From: Arcuatula senhousia
Taxonomy: Eukaryota > Mollusca > Bivalvia > Mytilida > Mytilidae
DNA: 64,000 nucleotides
NCBI GenBank assembly: GCA_963971305.1
Contig: OZ020317.1
Coordinates: 17,006,001 to 17,070,000 of the forward strand
Direction of reading: 5' to 3'
Part shown: in pieces, positions 1 through 10,244 of the stretch
Position numbering within the stretch: the first letter of the stretch is position 1
Layout: each line of letters starts with the position of its first letter
Made by a program: the position numbers and the translations under genes
The notes under the pieces: generated by a model
What the model was told of the DNA's origin: nothing
The model's database searches: none
What the model saw: the letters and a program-made list of their open reading frames with translations, nothing else

Positions 1-57
1 TAAATAACCTTTTTCATGTTTTTGACCTTTAGAATGAAAACTATAGCAGATAGAAAC

Positions 58-1480
58 TAGAGGCTCCCAGGAGCCTGAATCGCTCACCTGATCTCTTACG
101 CCAAAGTTTGAATTGATTACATAACCTTTCAAGAATACAAAGTTGCAAAACAATCCTTTCAGTAGTTTCAGTGAAGATTTTTTGAAATCAGTTTAAATAA
201 ATAGAAGAAAAAAACAGTTAAAGGGCAATAACTCCTATAAGGACCATAGCAATGGCGGCCTTGTTGGTTGGTCGACATGTATATAATTCACAAACTTGGT
301 AGAGAACATCCTAAAGATCAAGTGTTCCAAGTTTCAAAGCAATCCCTTCAGTGGTTTCAGAGAAGAAGATTTTTGAAAATCAGTTAAAATCAATGGAAAA
401 AAAACAGTTAAAGGGGAATAACTCTTAAATGGCTGATCTGACAATTTTGACCCCCCCAATTCATTTTTGTAGATCTGAATGAGCTTAACAATTCTGCAAC
501 TCTAACTTTTCCTCTAGCTTTTACGGTTTTCAAGATATTGTCCAAAAACTGCAAAAATGGTCAATTTTGACGATTGAAGGGCAATAACTCCTATAAGGAG
601 TCGTTTCACAATTTTGACTCAATGGAGAGATTTGTAGATATTTTAATGCTGAACTTGAGTGGTTGCTTCAGATTTTCTCTATCTCTTATACTTTTCGAGT
701 TATTAGCTAAAAACAATGGTCTGACCCCCCTGTTCTATTTTTAGCAACGGCCGCCATGTTGGTTGGTCGACGTGTATATAATTCACAAACTTGGTATAGG
801 ACATCCTAAAGATCAAGTATACCAAGTATCAATGCAATCCCTTCAGTGGTTTCAGAGAAGAAGATTTTTGAAAATCAGTGTAAATTAATGGAAAAACAGT
901 TAAAGGGGAATAACTCTTAAACGGTTGATCTGACAATTTTGACCCTGAAATCATTTTCGTAGATCTCAATGAGCTTAACAATTCTGCAACGCTAACTTTT
1001 CCTCTAGCTTTTACGGTTTTCAAGATATTGTCCAAAAACTGCAAAAATGGTCAATTTTGATGATTAAAGGGCAATAACTCCTATAAGGAGTCGTTTCACA
1101 ACTTCGACTCAATGGAGAGATTTGTAGAGCTTTTGATGCTGAACAAGGGAGGTTGCTTCAGATTTTCTCTATCTCTTATACTTTTCGAGTTATAAGCCAA
1201 AAACAATGGTCTGACCCCCCTGTTCTATTTTTAGCAACGGCGGCCATGTTGGTTTGTCGACTTGTATATAATTCACAAACTTGGTAGAGGACATCCTAAA
1301 GATCAAGTATACCAAGTTTCAATGGAATCCCTTCAGTGGTTTCAGAGAAGAAGATCTTTGAAGAAAAGTTAACGGACGGACGGACAGACGGACGACGGAC
1401 GGACGACGGACGACGGACGACGGACGACGGACGCTTAACGATGACAATAGCTCACATGACCCTTCGGGTCAGGTGAGCTA
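58..1480 (-). mobile_element. Dispersed AGGTGAGC-family element, minus copy
   Basis: Full-looking copy of a repeat family seen again at 1772-3281 and 11525-12744. Its left edge carries the palindromic AGGCTCCCAGGAGCC followed by GCTCACCTG; its right edge is GACCCTTCGGGTCAGGTGAG next to a GACGGACGGACG microsatellite. The interior is a direct repeat of about 490 bp (similar landmarks near 350, 847 and 1339). It sits inside another copy of the same family: bases 1-57 and 1481-1745 read as one interrupted plus-strand copy. No protein domain is visible; the 71-aa frame inside it is repeat sequence. The superfamily is unknown to me. Confidence 0.75.
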
Positions 1481-1745
1481 AAAAGCTGTTGCTTGCTTAA
1501 ATGTTCAGCGCATAAAGCCCTGCAAAAGTCTCCATAGGGTCAAAGTTGTCGGATGACCCCTTTTAGGGGCTACGGCCCCTAAAATAAAGGTTTTTCGTGT
1601 TTTTGGCCTTTAGAATGAAAACTAAAGTAGATAAAGAAAAACTGTTGCTTGCTTAAATGTTCAGCTCATTTAGCTCTACAAAATATAGGGTTGACATCAA
1701 GACCAGATGAGCGATTTCGGCTTTTGGGAGCCTCTTGTTATCGTT
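1481..1745 (+). repeat. Remainder of the interrupted host copy of the same family
   Basis: Carries the family's distal unit (TTGCTTGCTTAAATGTTCAG) and ends with GGGAGCCTCTTGTT, the same end seen near 12744. Together with bases 1-57 it forms the plus-strand copy into which the 58-1480 copy inserted: the intact unit at 12480 reads GCAGATAGAGAAAAGCTG, and here that string is split at its centre. Confidence 0.65.
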
Positions 1746-1771
1746 TAGAAATTAGGGGCCAAAAATGTTAC

Positions 1772-3281
1772 TTTTTAGCTCACCTGACCCGAAGGGTCAT
1801 GTGAGCTATTGTCATCATTAAGCGTCCGTCGTCCGTCCGTCGTCCGTCGTCCGTCGTCCGTCCGTTAACTTTTCTTCAAAGATCTTCTTCTCTGAAACCA
1901 CTGAAGGGATTGCATTGATACTTGGTATACATGATCTTTAGGATGTTCTCTACCAAGTTTGTGAATTATATACATGTCGACCAACCAAGATGGCCGCCGT
2001 TGCTAAAAATAGAACAGGGGGGTCAGACCATTGTTTTTGGCTTATAACTCAAAAAGTATAAGAGATAAAGGAAATCCGTAGCAACCTTCCTTGTTCAGCA
2101 TCAAAAGCTCTACGAATCTCTCCATTGAGTCAACGTTGTGAAACAATTCCTTATAGGAGTTATTGCCCTTTAATCATCAAATTTGACCATTTTTGCAGTT
2201 TTTGAACAATATCTTGAAAACCGTTAGAGCTAGAGGAAAAGTTAGCATTGCAGAATTGTTAAGCTCATTGAGATCTACAAAAATGATTTCAGGATCTAAA
2301 TTGTCAGATCAGCCGTTTAAGAGTTATTCCCCTTTAACTGTTTTTTCCATGAATTTACACTGATTTTCAAAAATCTTCTTCTCTAAAACTACCAAAGGGA
2401 TTGCATTGATACTTGGTATACATGATCTTTAGGATGTCCTCTACCAAGTTTGTGAATTATATACATGTCGACAAACCAAGATGGCCGCCGTTGCTAAAAA
2501 TAGAACAGGGGGGTCAGACCATTGTTTTTGGCTTATAACTCGAAAAGTATAAGAGATAGAGAAAATCCGAAGCAACCTTCCTTGTTCAGCATCAAAAGCT
2601 CTACGAATCTCTCCATTGAGTCGAAGTTGTGAAACAACTCCTTATAGGAGTTATTGCCCTTTAATCATCAAATTTGACCATTTTTGCAGTTTTTGAACAA
2701 TATCTTGAAAACCTTTAGAGCTAGAGGAAAAGTTAGCATTGCAGAATTGTTTAGCTCATTGAGATCTACAAAAATGATTTCAGGGTCTAAATTGTCAGAT
2801 CAGCCGTTTAAGAGTTATTCCCCTTTAACTGTTTTTTTCCATGAATTTACACTGATTTTCAAAAATCTTCTTCTCTAAAACTACCGAAGGGATTGCATTG
2901 GTACTTGGTATACATGATCTTTAGGATGTCCTCTACCAAGTTTGTTGTGAATTATATACATGTCGACCAACCAAGATGGCCGCCGTTGCTAAAAATAGAA
3001 CAGGGGGGTCAGACCATTGTTTTTGGCTTATAACTTAAAAAGTATAAGAGATAAAGAAAATCGGAAGCAAATTTTTTTGTTCAGCATCAAAAGGTCCTTA
3101 CAGTAGTTATTGCCCTTTAACTGTTTTTTCAATTAATTTAAACTGATTTCCAAAAATCTTCTCTGAAACCACTGAAAGGATTTTTTTGCAACTTTGTATA
3201 CTTGAAAGTTTGTGAAATTTATTCAAACTTTGGCATAAGAGATCAGGTGAGCGATTCAGGCTCCTGGGAGCCTCTAGTTTG
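1772..3281 (+). mobile_element. Dispersed AGGTGAGC-family element, plus copy
   Basis: Mirror-orientation partner of 58-1480. It starts TTTTAGCTCACCTGACCC with a CGTCCGTCGTCCG run and ends AGGTGAGCGATTCAGGCTCC. Internal units of about 485-490 bp repeat (near 1894, 2380, 2874), the last one truncated. With 58-1480 it makes a roughly 3.2-kb inverted structure with a short spacer. No coding signal is supported; the 64-aa frame at 2684 is the same repeat read in the other copy. Confidence 0.75.
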
Positions 3282-3284
3282 TTT

Positions 3285-3416
3285 GTTCCAACAATAACTT
3301 TTGTTCTGATTAACCAAATGCTGTGAAATTTTACAATAATGTTTCACACCAAAAAAGGATGAATGGAATTGATTTTGGGCACCCTCGTTATTTATTTAGA
3401 AATAAGGGGCCCAAAG
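3285..3416 (+). repeat. Dispersed repeat ending GGGGCCCAAAG
   Basis: Landmarks TTCCAACAATAACTTTTGTT, then TGGAATTGATTTTGGGCACC and AAATAAGGGGCCCAAAGAGG. A longer copy of the same family lies at 27460-28160. No coding potential seen. Confidence 0.55.
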
Positions 3417-3510
3417 AGGGCCGGTGGTATAGTGTTTAACTCGTCGGGCTACTACATATTGTAACACCAAGGTTCGTGGTTCGATCCTCGTCAGGGGTGA
3501 AAAAGGGGTG
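3417..3510 (+). mobile_element. tRNA-derived SINE head (fragment)
   Basis: A-box-like GGTGGTATAGTGTTTAAC and B-box GGTTCGATCCTC (3478-3489) at tRNA-like spacing. The acceptor ends do not pair and no 3' end is tRNA-like, so this is a SINE or tRNA relic rather than a functional tRNA gene. Confidence 0.55.
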
Positions 3511-3823
3511 AAAATTTCATGAACCAATTTTCCGACTCTCTTCTGACACCATTTTGTACAATTTCCTAGGATAAGTGGCCATAAATTATGATGTAAAAAG
3601 TCTTTTACATGGGAATATAGGCTAAGATTTGGCAAGAAGTCTAGAAAATATGCTCCATTTTAGACTCCCCCATCAGAAATTCAAAGACATTGAGTTTCTG
3701 ATATTTGCCAGCAATCACCAATAAATGAGAGCACCTTAAACACTCTGAAAACTTACTTTCAAACACTTTCTTCGTTACCAATTCCAAGACTAGTATTTTC
3801 TAGTTTTATTTTACATAAATAAT
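3511..3823. other. Unique-looking spacer, nothing recognised
   Basis: About 300 bp of AT-rich sequence between two SINEs. A 79-aa minus-strand frame overlaps it but covers the SINE as well and has no recognisable motif. I see no splice-flanked exon here. Confidence 0.5.
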
Positions 3824-4085
3824 TGGGGCTTGGGTGGCCGAGTGGTCTAAGGCGCTGGTTTAAATACTACACTAATGATCACTAGCCCACCACCTCTCAG
3901 CTGACGTTCGAGTCCCGTTAACAAAAAAGGGACTTCCCCAACTGTATGTGATTAGGTTTGCCAGTTACCTGCTCAATGTCCTCCGGTTACTCCAGTTTCC
4001 TCCACCATTAAAACTTACCACCCTACATGGCTTAGGTGCGTCGATAAAGGGCGTTAAACACTAACACACACACACACATACATAT
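3824..4085 (+). mobile_element. tRNA-derived SINE with conserved central region and CA tail
   Basis: The head has a serine/leucine-tRNA-like A box TGGCCGAGTGG (3835-3845) and B box ACGTTCGAGTCCCG (3904-3917). A central part with TCCGGTTACTCCAGTTTCCT and CCACCATTAAAA follows, then GCGTTAAACACTAACACACA. This layout resembles bivalve MetaSINE-type families (from memory; a library comparison would be decisive). It is a retroposon with RNA polymerase III promoter elements, not a gene. Confidence 0.7.
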
Positions 4086-4387
4086 TTTTTTTTATCTCTG
4101 TCAGGCAACATTTAACCTTGTCTTTTATAAGTATTTTTTTGTATCTAAACATATAATAAACTGTACAAGTAAAACATATTTAGTCAAGTCCTAATTGAAG
4201 CCTCTATATTTGAAAAATGCCATCTAAATAATTCGGACTTTTGTTATAGAAGCAATGGAGTCCTAATACAAAGCCAAGACAAAGTTACTAGACATAAAAA
4301 TAGACAAAAGAGAAAGCACATAAACCAACTAAATTGTGATTGGCATTGCAAACTCAGAAATCAATACATTAGTTAACTCAAATTTTC

Positions 4388-5600
4388 CAATTTGTCTCGC
4401 CCTCGGAGCGGAGCGAGAGAAAGGTGTCGCCCTCGGAGCGGAGCGAGAGAAAGGTGTTACTTACTGGCGGCGGCGGCGTTAACTTTTATGTTAGATTTTA
4501 TGAGCAACTCCATATCTCAAGAACTATAAGTCCTAGATTGATGGAACTTGGTATGCATATGCTCTAGAAGTAGCTTAGCACAGTTGCATCCCCATCTTTT
4601 GACCTTGACCTTGATTTTCCAGTTTAGTGACATTGACAATTTTCAATAAATATATGTTAAGGTTTTAGAGCACCTTTATATCTCAAGAACTTTAAGTCCT
4701 AAGTTGATGAAATTTGGTATGCATATGCCCCATTAATAGCTTAGCACATTTGCATCCCCATCTTTTGACCTTGACCTTGATTTTCCAGTTTAGTGACATT
4801 GACAATAAATATAATTGAATGTTAAGGTTTTAGAGCACCTTTATATCTCAAGAACTATAAGTCCTAAGTTGATGAAATTTGGTATGCATATGCCCCATTA
4901 ATAGCTTAGCACATTTGCATCCCCATCTTTTGACCTTGACCTTGATTTTCCAGTTTAGTGACATTGACAATTTTCAATAAATATAATAGCAATGTTAAGG
5001 TTTTAGAGCACCTTTATATCTCAAGAACTATAAGTCCTAGATTGATGAAATTTAGTATGCATATGCCCCATTAATAGCTTAGCACAGTTGCATCCCCATC
5101 TTTTGACCTTGACCTTGATTTTCCAGTTGAGTGACTTTGACAATTTTTAATACGTATAATAGCAATGTTAATGTTTTGTGAATACCTTTTAATCTCAAGA
5201 ACTATTCGTCCTAGGCTGATGAAACTTGGTATGCATATGCCCCATTCGTAGCTGAGCACAGTTGCATCCCCATCTTTTGACCTTGATCTTGATTTTCCAG
5301 TTGAGTGACTTTGATAATTTTCAATTCATATAATAGCAATGTTAAAGTTTTACTAATACCTTTATATATCAAGAACTATAAGTCCTAGGTCGGTGAAACT
5401 TGGTATGCATATGTCAGATTAGTAGCTTTGCACAGTAACATCCCCATCTTTTGACCTTGATTTTACAGTTTAGTGAGTTTAACAATTTTCAATACATATA
5501 TATGTAATAGCAATGTTAAGATTTTGTGAGCACATCTCATCTTAAGAACTGTTAGTCCTAGATTGATGAAACTGCGTATGCAGATGCCCAATAGTAGGAA
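4388..5600 (+). repeat. Tandem repeat, about 170-bp unit, 6-7 copies
   Basis: Each unit contains CTCAAGAACTATAAGTCCTA, then GGTATGCATATG and CATCTTTTGACCTTGACCTT. Copies begin near 4514, 4678, 4842, 5018, 5190, 5360 and 5530 and diverge rightwards. The left edge holds two direct copies of TCGCCCTCGGAGCGGAGCGA (4396-4450) and a GGCGGCGGCGGCG run, typical of this class of bivalve repeat. A weak single copy is at 42290-42540. Confidence 0.8.
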
Positions 5601-5747
5601 GAACAAGGTACATGTATTCCGATGGTACCAGCAGGCAAGACGTACTTTTGTGTTTACTTTTTTCTTGTTTTAACACACAAGTAGCATTTATTACAACCAT
5701 GAATTAATTATTTGTTTAATGTGTTACATTCTTTTATGCTTTTACAG

Positions 5748-5831
5748 ATGGCAAGTTTATCATTGGTGCTTTGGGGTGGCATCGCTGGAGTATTTTTTTA
5801 TAAAGTGAAACAGAGAACATCTTCAAAGTGA
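5748..5831 (+). CDS. Candidate terminal exon or small membrane peptide, 27 aa
   Basis: An ATG lies directly after a good 3' splice site (TTCTTTTATGCTTTTACAG). The frame encodes 27 residues: a hydrophobic stretch (LSLVLWGGIAGVFFYK) followed by a basic tail (KQRTSSK) and TGA. This is what a short single-pass or tail-anchored membrane segment looks like. An AATAAA-type signal follows near 5913. Two readings are possible: the last coding exon of a plus-strand gene whose upstream exons are not visible, or a small ORF. The other two frames after the acceptor close within about 20 codons and are not hydrophobic. The acceptor, the frame and the basic end are seen; the function is unknown, and chance remains possible at this length. 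Confidence 0.35.
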   Translation: MASLSLVLWGGIAGVFFYKVKQRTSSK

Positions 5832-6146
5832 TAAAAACCCAGGAAAAGAATTCATAATAGAATGAAAAATACAAAGTGTCTGAAGCCATCATCTCGCCAC
5901 ATCCTCACCAAGAGAATAAAACAGTTGATACATACAATATTTTACTCATGAATTGATGAAAAATAATATAAGACATCTTCATAAGTTTTGTTTACTGAAA
6001 ATCAATTTATACATGTTTTTATACAATTTAAGTTGAGTCACTGTGACCTTATTGTGCATAATTTTTATACCACTAACATCTAAACAATTGTAACATATAT
6101 ATGAAAAATCTGTCAAAGTCAAAAATGACCGGATTTTGTTTAACAG

Positions 6147-6348
6147 GAAGTAGATGAGTGAAAGACCTGAAATTGAATCCCACGTTATGGGACCCCGCCC
6201 TTATGCTGTATACCAAATACCAAGTGCTGTGATAATTAGATGCTGGGAATTTACGAAATTTCTTCCTGCCACTCACCCGCCTCCTGACATTCACCATTTT
6301 ATAACCAGTGAAATCCGGCCAATAAAATCTGCAGCAAATCAGAAACTG
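6147..6348 (+). CDS. Candidate first coding exon, unrecognised protein
   Basis: Bounded by a 3' splice site (GATTTTGTTTAACAG) and a strong 5' splice site (AAACTG then GTAAGCAAGG). All three frames from the acceptor stop within a few codons, so if real it is a first coding exon with translation from the ATG at 6154. It gives 65 codons, ending in phase 0 at the donor. The peptide is mixed and not low-complexity (includes MGPRPYAVYQIPSAV and FLPATHPPPDIHHF). I do not recognise a family. A downstream exon was not found; the apparent continuation at 8264 is a dispersed repeat. A longer minus-strand frame overlaps but has no splice support. It may be linked to the 5748-5831 segment, which is on the same strand about 320 bp upstream. 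Confidence 0.35.
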
Positions 6349-6419
6349 GTAAGCAAGGCATTTTGTAAACATACAAGTCAATTGTGATATAAGAAAAACA
6401 ACATAATAGAAAAGACGTT

Positions 6420-7035
6420 GTTTACTTTGTAAAGTCTCCATTGGGTCGAAGATTTCTGATGACCCCTTATAGGGGTTATGAACCTTTAAAGTTAAAAAAT
6501 GATGTTTTTCATGTTTTTGCCCTATTGAATAAAGACTATTGCAGAAAGAGAAAAGTTGTTGCTTGCTTAAACCTTGAGCTCTACAAAAGTCTCCAATGGG
6601 TAGAAGATGTCGAATGACCTCTTGTAAGGGTTATGGCCTTTTAAAGGTAAAAGATGACGGTTTTTTAATACGTTTTACCCTTTAGAATGAATACTATTGG
6701 AAACAGAGAAAATGCTGTAACAGTTGCTTGCTCAAACCTTTAGCTCATTGAACTCTACAAAAGTCTACAATGAGTAGAAGTCAGATGACCCCTTATTGGG
6801 GCAATGGCCCTTTAAAGGTAAATAAATAGCATTTTTTCATGATTTTGCCCTGCAGATTAATAGGTTTTGCAGAGAGAGAGAGAAAAGCTGTTGCTTGCTT
6901 TTACCTTCATGTCATTGAGCTCTAAGAAAGTCACTAATGGGTAGAAGATGTCAGATGGTTCTTAAGTGGTTATTATGGGCCTTTGAAGGTAAAAGTGACA
7001 TTTTTTCATGTTCTGCCCTACAGAATGATAAGTAT

Positions 7036-7070
<35 letters not shown>

Positions 7071-7080
7071 CCTTATGAGA
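6420..7080 (+). repeat. Tandem units of the AGGTGAGC family plus (AG)n
   Basis: Four diverged units of about 150 bp carrying GTTGCTTGCTT and CAGATGACCCCTTAT, the same unit that repeats at 11760-12720. Ends in an (AG)n microsatellite at 7039-7070. No coding signal. Confidence 0.75.
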
Positions 7081-7904
7081 CCAGGCTAGCAATACAGGCT
7101 TTCTTGTTTTGATCGAGTCATTGAGGTGTCCTTAAATAAGTTTTTTTAATAAGATTCCTCAAATGGGTCACTTTCATGTATGTGCTCAAACCAAAGCAGA
7201 TCTCGTGCGGGTTTGTACACCTGACTAGTGCTTTCAATTAATATATAATGGGTTACAATTAGACCTTATTGGCAATCTTTTGACACAAAAAGCAAATCCT
7301 TACTTATAATTGTAAAATCATTAATTGTACTTTATTATAGTAAATCTTAAAGAACAAGTTAGTAAACGTTTTTAGAATGAACAATTTATATATTTTTTTT
7401 TAATTGTACAAAAATGGCATCTAGATGAACAGAGAATCTAATAGGCTTATATGTGAAATGCAGAAGTGTTATGCTAAATCAGTGGACGAAATACTGAAAA
7501 GGAATTGATTTTAGATACTTTTAGCCGTTAACTACCATGTTAATAATGTTTTCATTACATGTACGCCATCTAGTAACATTAATAAAGCAATTGTTTCAGT
7601 AATAGAATGATAAGGGTATTTATGCAGCTGGTTCTTAGTGGCAGATCCAGAGGAGGGGGCGCCCCCCTTAAATTGAGAAATCATATTTTTGTATAGTCTT
7701 AACAATAAATACATTGAACATCTTTCTTTTATATTACTTTCCTTTAGATGCAAGTTAAATACATTTACAGTTGTTCACATTAAGCACCATTTTCTAAAAT
7801 ATATAACAAGATTGAATGCTACTTTTTAGCTAATTTTGTTTCCTTATGTATTCAAATATTAAACTGTAAAACACATTTTAATACACAATTCAGGTTATAC
7901 TTTC
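7081..7904. other. AT-rich intergenic or intronic sequence
   Basis: No supported exon. Near 7625-7690 a GGCAGATCCAGAGGAGGGGG stretch resembles the edge of the GGATCC-bearing repeats at 24215 and 24490. The 73-aa minus-strand frame covers that repeat edge and is not considered coding. Confidence 0.5.
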
Positions 7905-8255
7905 ATAATTATGGCCTGACCACGTATGTGGATCGGGCATATAGTTTTATCCTTGTCCGTCCGTACGTCCGGTATGTACACTTTAACGGTTAAGTTCTTG
8001 GTTAGGGTCCATATCTGTTGTTGGTTAGGGTCCATATCTCAGATACTACATGTTTGGTGTCAATGGTATTTCACTATTAGATGTGTCTTAGGTAGCGCTA
8101 CACCACCCGTTAGAAATTAGTTCACAGTGACCTATATTTTACGTATGAACAATTTAGGTTTTGGTCCATATTCCAGGTAATAGATGCTGAGGGACAGTGA
8201 TATTTAAGAACGGGAGGGCCATCATGTGGCTAATAGATGCATTTTCTTTTTTTTA
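7905..8255 (+). repeat. Dispersed repeat, GTGGATCGGGCATA family
   Basis: Contains GACCACGTATGTGGATCGGG, GGTTAGGGTCCATATCT twice, and GAACGGGAGGGCCAT. The same family, with more units, occupies 46685-47226 and 48975-49095. The 64-aa frame in it is incidental. Confidence 0.7.
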
Positions 8256-8261
8256 CTTCAA

Positions 8262-8460
8262 TTGTAGGCTAAAAGAAGGCCTTATCACAACCCATCCTTT
8301 AAGTCTTCAATAGAAGAAAATGAGATGTGGAAAAAGTGTTTTCAGTGTACGCGACACAACCAACATTATAAACGTAAATTTAAAATATCTACAATGGAAA
8401 ACAGCAAGCAGCCTTTAATGTGACCAGCGGTCGCTGCTCGCTGTTTTTCAATTGGCACCT
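8262..8460 (-). repeat. Dispersed repeat, copy of the 45160 and 60090 element
   Basis: Reverse complement of sequences at 45160-45300 and 60090-60215: shared strings include GAGATGTGGAA, ACGCGACACAACC and ACAGCAAGCAGCC. The first 45 bp (AGGCCTTATCACAAC region) also recur near 10905. It looks like a splice-flanked exon in one frame, but its repetition argues against a host exon. Confidence 0.65.
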
Positions 8461-9250
8461 GGATTGAAAATAAAATACATACGATTCAAGCCCAATCCTA
8501 GAGTGCAATGAAAGACCCTCTTCTTGACCAAAAAAAAAAACAAAAAACAAAAAAAACAATTACATAAATTCGACTAAATAAAAACATAAGCTTTGATAAA
8601 AATTCCTGGCTTAGGACAGGCACATTAAAATGTGGCGGGGTTAAACTAGTTTTTTTGGCGCCAACCTTCCCCCTATTGATAATCAATAACAAAGCACAAA
8701 CTAACACACAGTAAAAATGAAATCGAAAGAAGTTCAATTCAACAAGAGAGTATCTGAGACAAAAGGACAACAAGTAATTAACGGGATGTAGAGATACTCT
8801 CTTGAGAACACTCGAAGTTACTGACAGCTAGCTAAGAAGCATCCATCGACTGATGTAAAAAAAATAAAGTATGACTTTACCATGAATTAAGTTCGTTCAC
8901 CTAGGACTGATCAAACCATACCTTTTCCATCAATTTTCATGGTTGATTGAACACAGTTAAAGAAGGTGTATTATACTGGTTGAAGCTACTTTACCATTAG
9001 AACAAAGTAAGGTATTATCTTTAATCTTTATACACATATACATTAGGGTACACTATGATAAAAACCATAAAATTTTATCTATCTCATCAACTTCATGGTT
9101 GATTGACCACAGAAAAAAAGGGGGATGTCATTACCTACATCTTAAAGTTTCTTTACTATGTAGGATGTATGGTACCATCATAAAACTTTAAAAACACATT
9201 AATCAGGATATGAACAAGCACAATTTACAATAAAATTATACGATTATTCG
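8461..9250. other. Non-coding stretch with an internal duplication
   Basis: Two related blocks, near 8925-9005 and 9080-9180, share TTCATGGTTGATTGA and flanking order, so a local duplication is likely. The 91-aa minus frame at 8498-8773 includes poly-A/T tracts and no motif. Nothing else recognised. Confidence 0.45.
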
Positions 9251-9415
9251 CTTAAACAACGAGTATGCCACCCAAATCTGCTGCCATCTTTGAGTTCAGA
9301 TGATGGGAACGGACGATGATATACAGACGTCCTCGATGCTGACGCAAGATGTGTTTACCATTTTACACCTGCTTGATGACTAGAGCTTACCGCTCGAAAT
9401 GGAAACTACAAGTTA

Positions 9416-10174
9416 GTGATAAATTGGAGAAGCAAACCCGGCCAGTTACCAGAACTCTCCAATCAAAAAAGAAGGAAGAAGACATCAAAAGCTAGAGCTG
9501 AAAGGAATACTAGGGATTCCTTTATTTTCGTGGGTATCAATTTTCATGGTTTGATGAAAAGGACCAGTTCGTGGATTGATAAATTCATGGATCAATGTTA
9601 AATTTCCTTTTCGTGGGGTATCAAATTTTGTGGCTCAAAGCCATCCACGAAAACCACGAAAATTGATATCCACGAATCATAATAAAACCACAGTAACCGG
9701 AAGCTGAAGGCATTCCTGCAGCACAAGGCAGAAGAGTATGGGAATACCACTCCGACTGCTAACCTGCAAGGACAAAATGATGACACAGAATCGACAAAAA
9801 CAGATGGGAGTATGGACACCGACTCGAAATTCGATGAAGATGATACTACTCCTTTTGCTTCAGATGAGGATGAAGTACGAGAAAATGACACACCGGAACC
9901 CACCTCACTGAATACGAAAGATGTGACACCTCAATGGAACAGATCGCCGCCACTGGAAGTAACAGAAATTACTTATGACAAACCACAGGATACCTACATC
10001 CTACAGGAAGCCGGCGAAGACATGCACTTTTTATTGGTTCAGTTGAAGCAAATGAGACCATACAAGTTTGTTACCACAAAGAAGCATCCGAAGTTACATG
10101 CAGAGATAGTGGTTAACCACAACCGCTGGTTAGACATTAGAAACCGGCGGATCTTTTTGTACAAAGACGAGTGA
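9416..10174 (+). pseudogene. Unrecognised acidic/basic ORF interrupted by a MITE
   Basis: An open frame runs 9686-10174 (ATG at 9812) and ends in TGA. In the same frame, upstream of a MITE insertion, 9416-9505 continues the sequence with a very basic segment (NQKRRKKTSKARAERN). After the MITE come a helical stretch (NRKLKAFLQHKAEEYG), an acidic region (residues 1-28 from the ATG; DSKFDEDDTT, ASDEDE) and a compact C-terminal part (MRPYKFVTTKKHPKL to IFLYKDE). A polyadenylation-like AATAAA lies near 10238. Farther upstream (9266-9400) short frames look like decayed 5' coding sequence with stops. This resembles a degraded transposon or retrocopied gene. I cannot assign a family; the composition and the frame surviving across the MITE are the evidence. 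Confidence 0.45.
9506..9690 (+). mobile_element. MITE with CGTGGATATCAATTTTCGTGG-type inverted ends
   Basis: The left end TTTATTTTCGTGGGTATC and the right end GATATCCACGAATCATAATA are inverted copies, with a shorter inner pair (GTTCGTGGATTG / CATCCACGAAAACC). It is about 185 bp with no ORF of its own and lies inside the ORF described at 9416-10174. A related but weaker copy with CGCGAA motifs is near 19545-19640. Confidence 0.7.
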
Positions 10175-10244
10175 TTGGAAGACTTGGTTAAATTGGCAGC
10201 TGAATACAACATTAAGCTTTTGTAATTGTAATTGTCAATAAATG

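Noticed and set aside
1380..1440. CRISPR-like short repeats (GACGGACGGACG) and other regular arrays
   Set aside because: These are simple microsatellites or minisatellites with no unique spacers, in a eukaryotic genome.
3417..3930. Possible tRNA genes at 3417 and 3824
   Set aside because: A and B boxes are present, but acceptor stems do not pair and SINE bodies follow; they are tRNA-derived SINE heads.
6073..6441. 122-aa minus-strand frame overlapping 6147-6348
   Set aside because: No recognisable motif or splice support; the plus strand has matched acceptor and donor over the same bases.
8264..8411. Splice-flanked plus-strand exon that would join in phase to 6147-6348
   Set aside because: The sequence is the reverse of a dispersed repeat at 45160 and 60090, and its first 45 bp recur near 10905.
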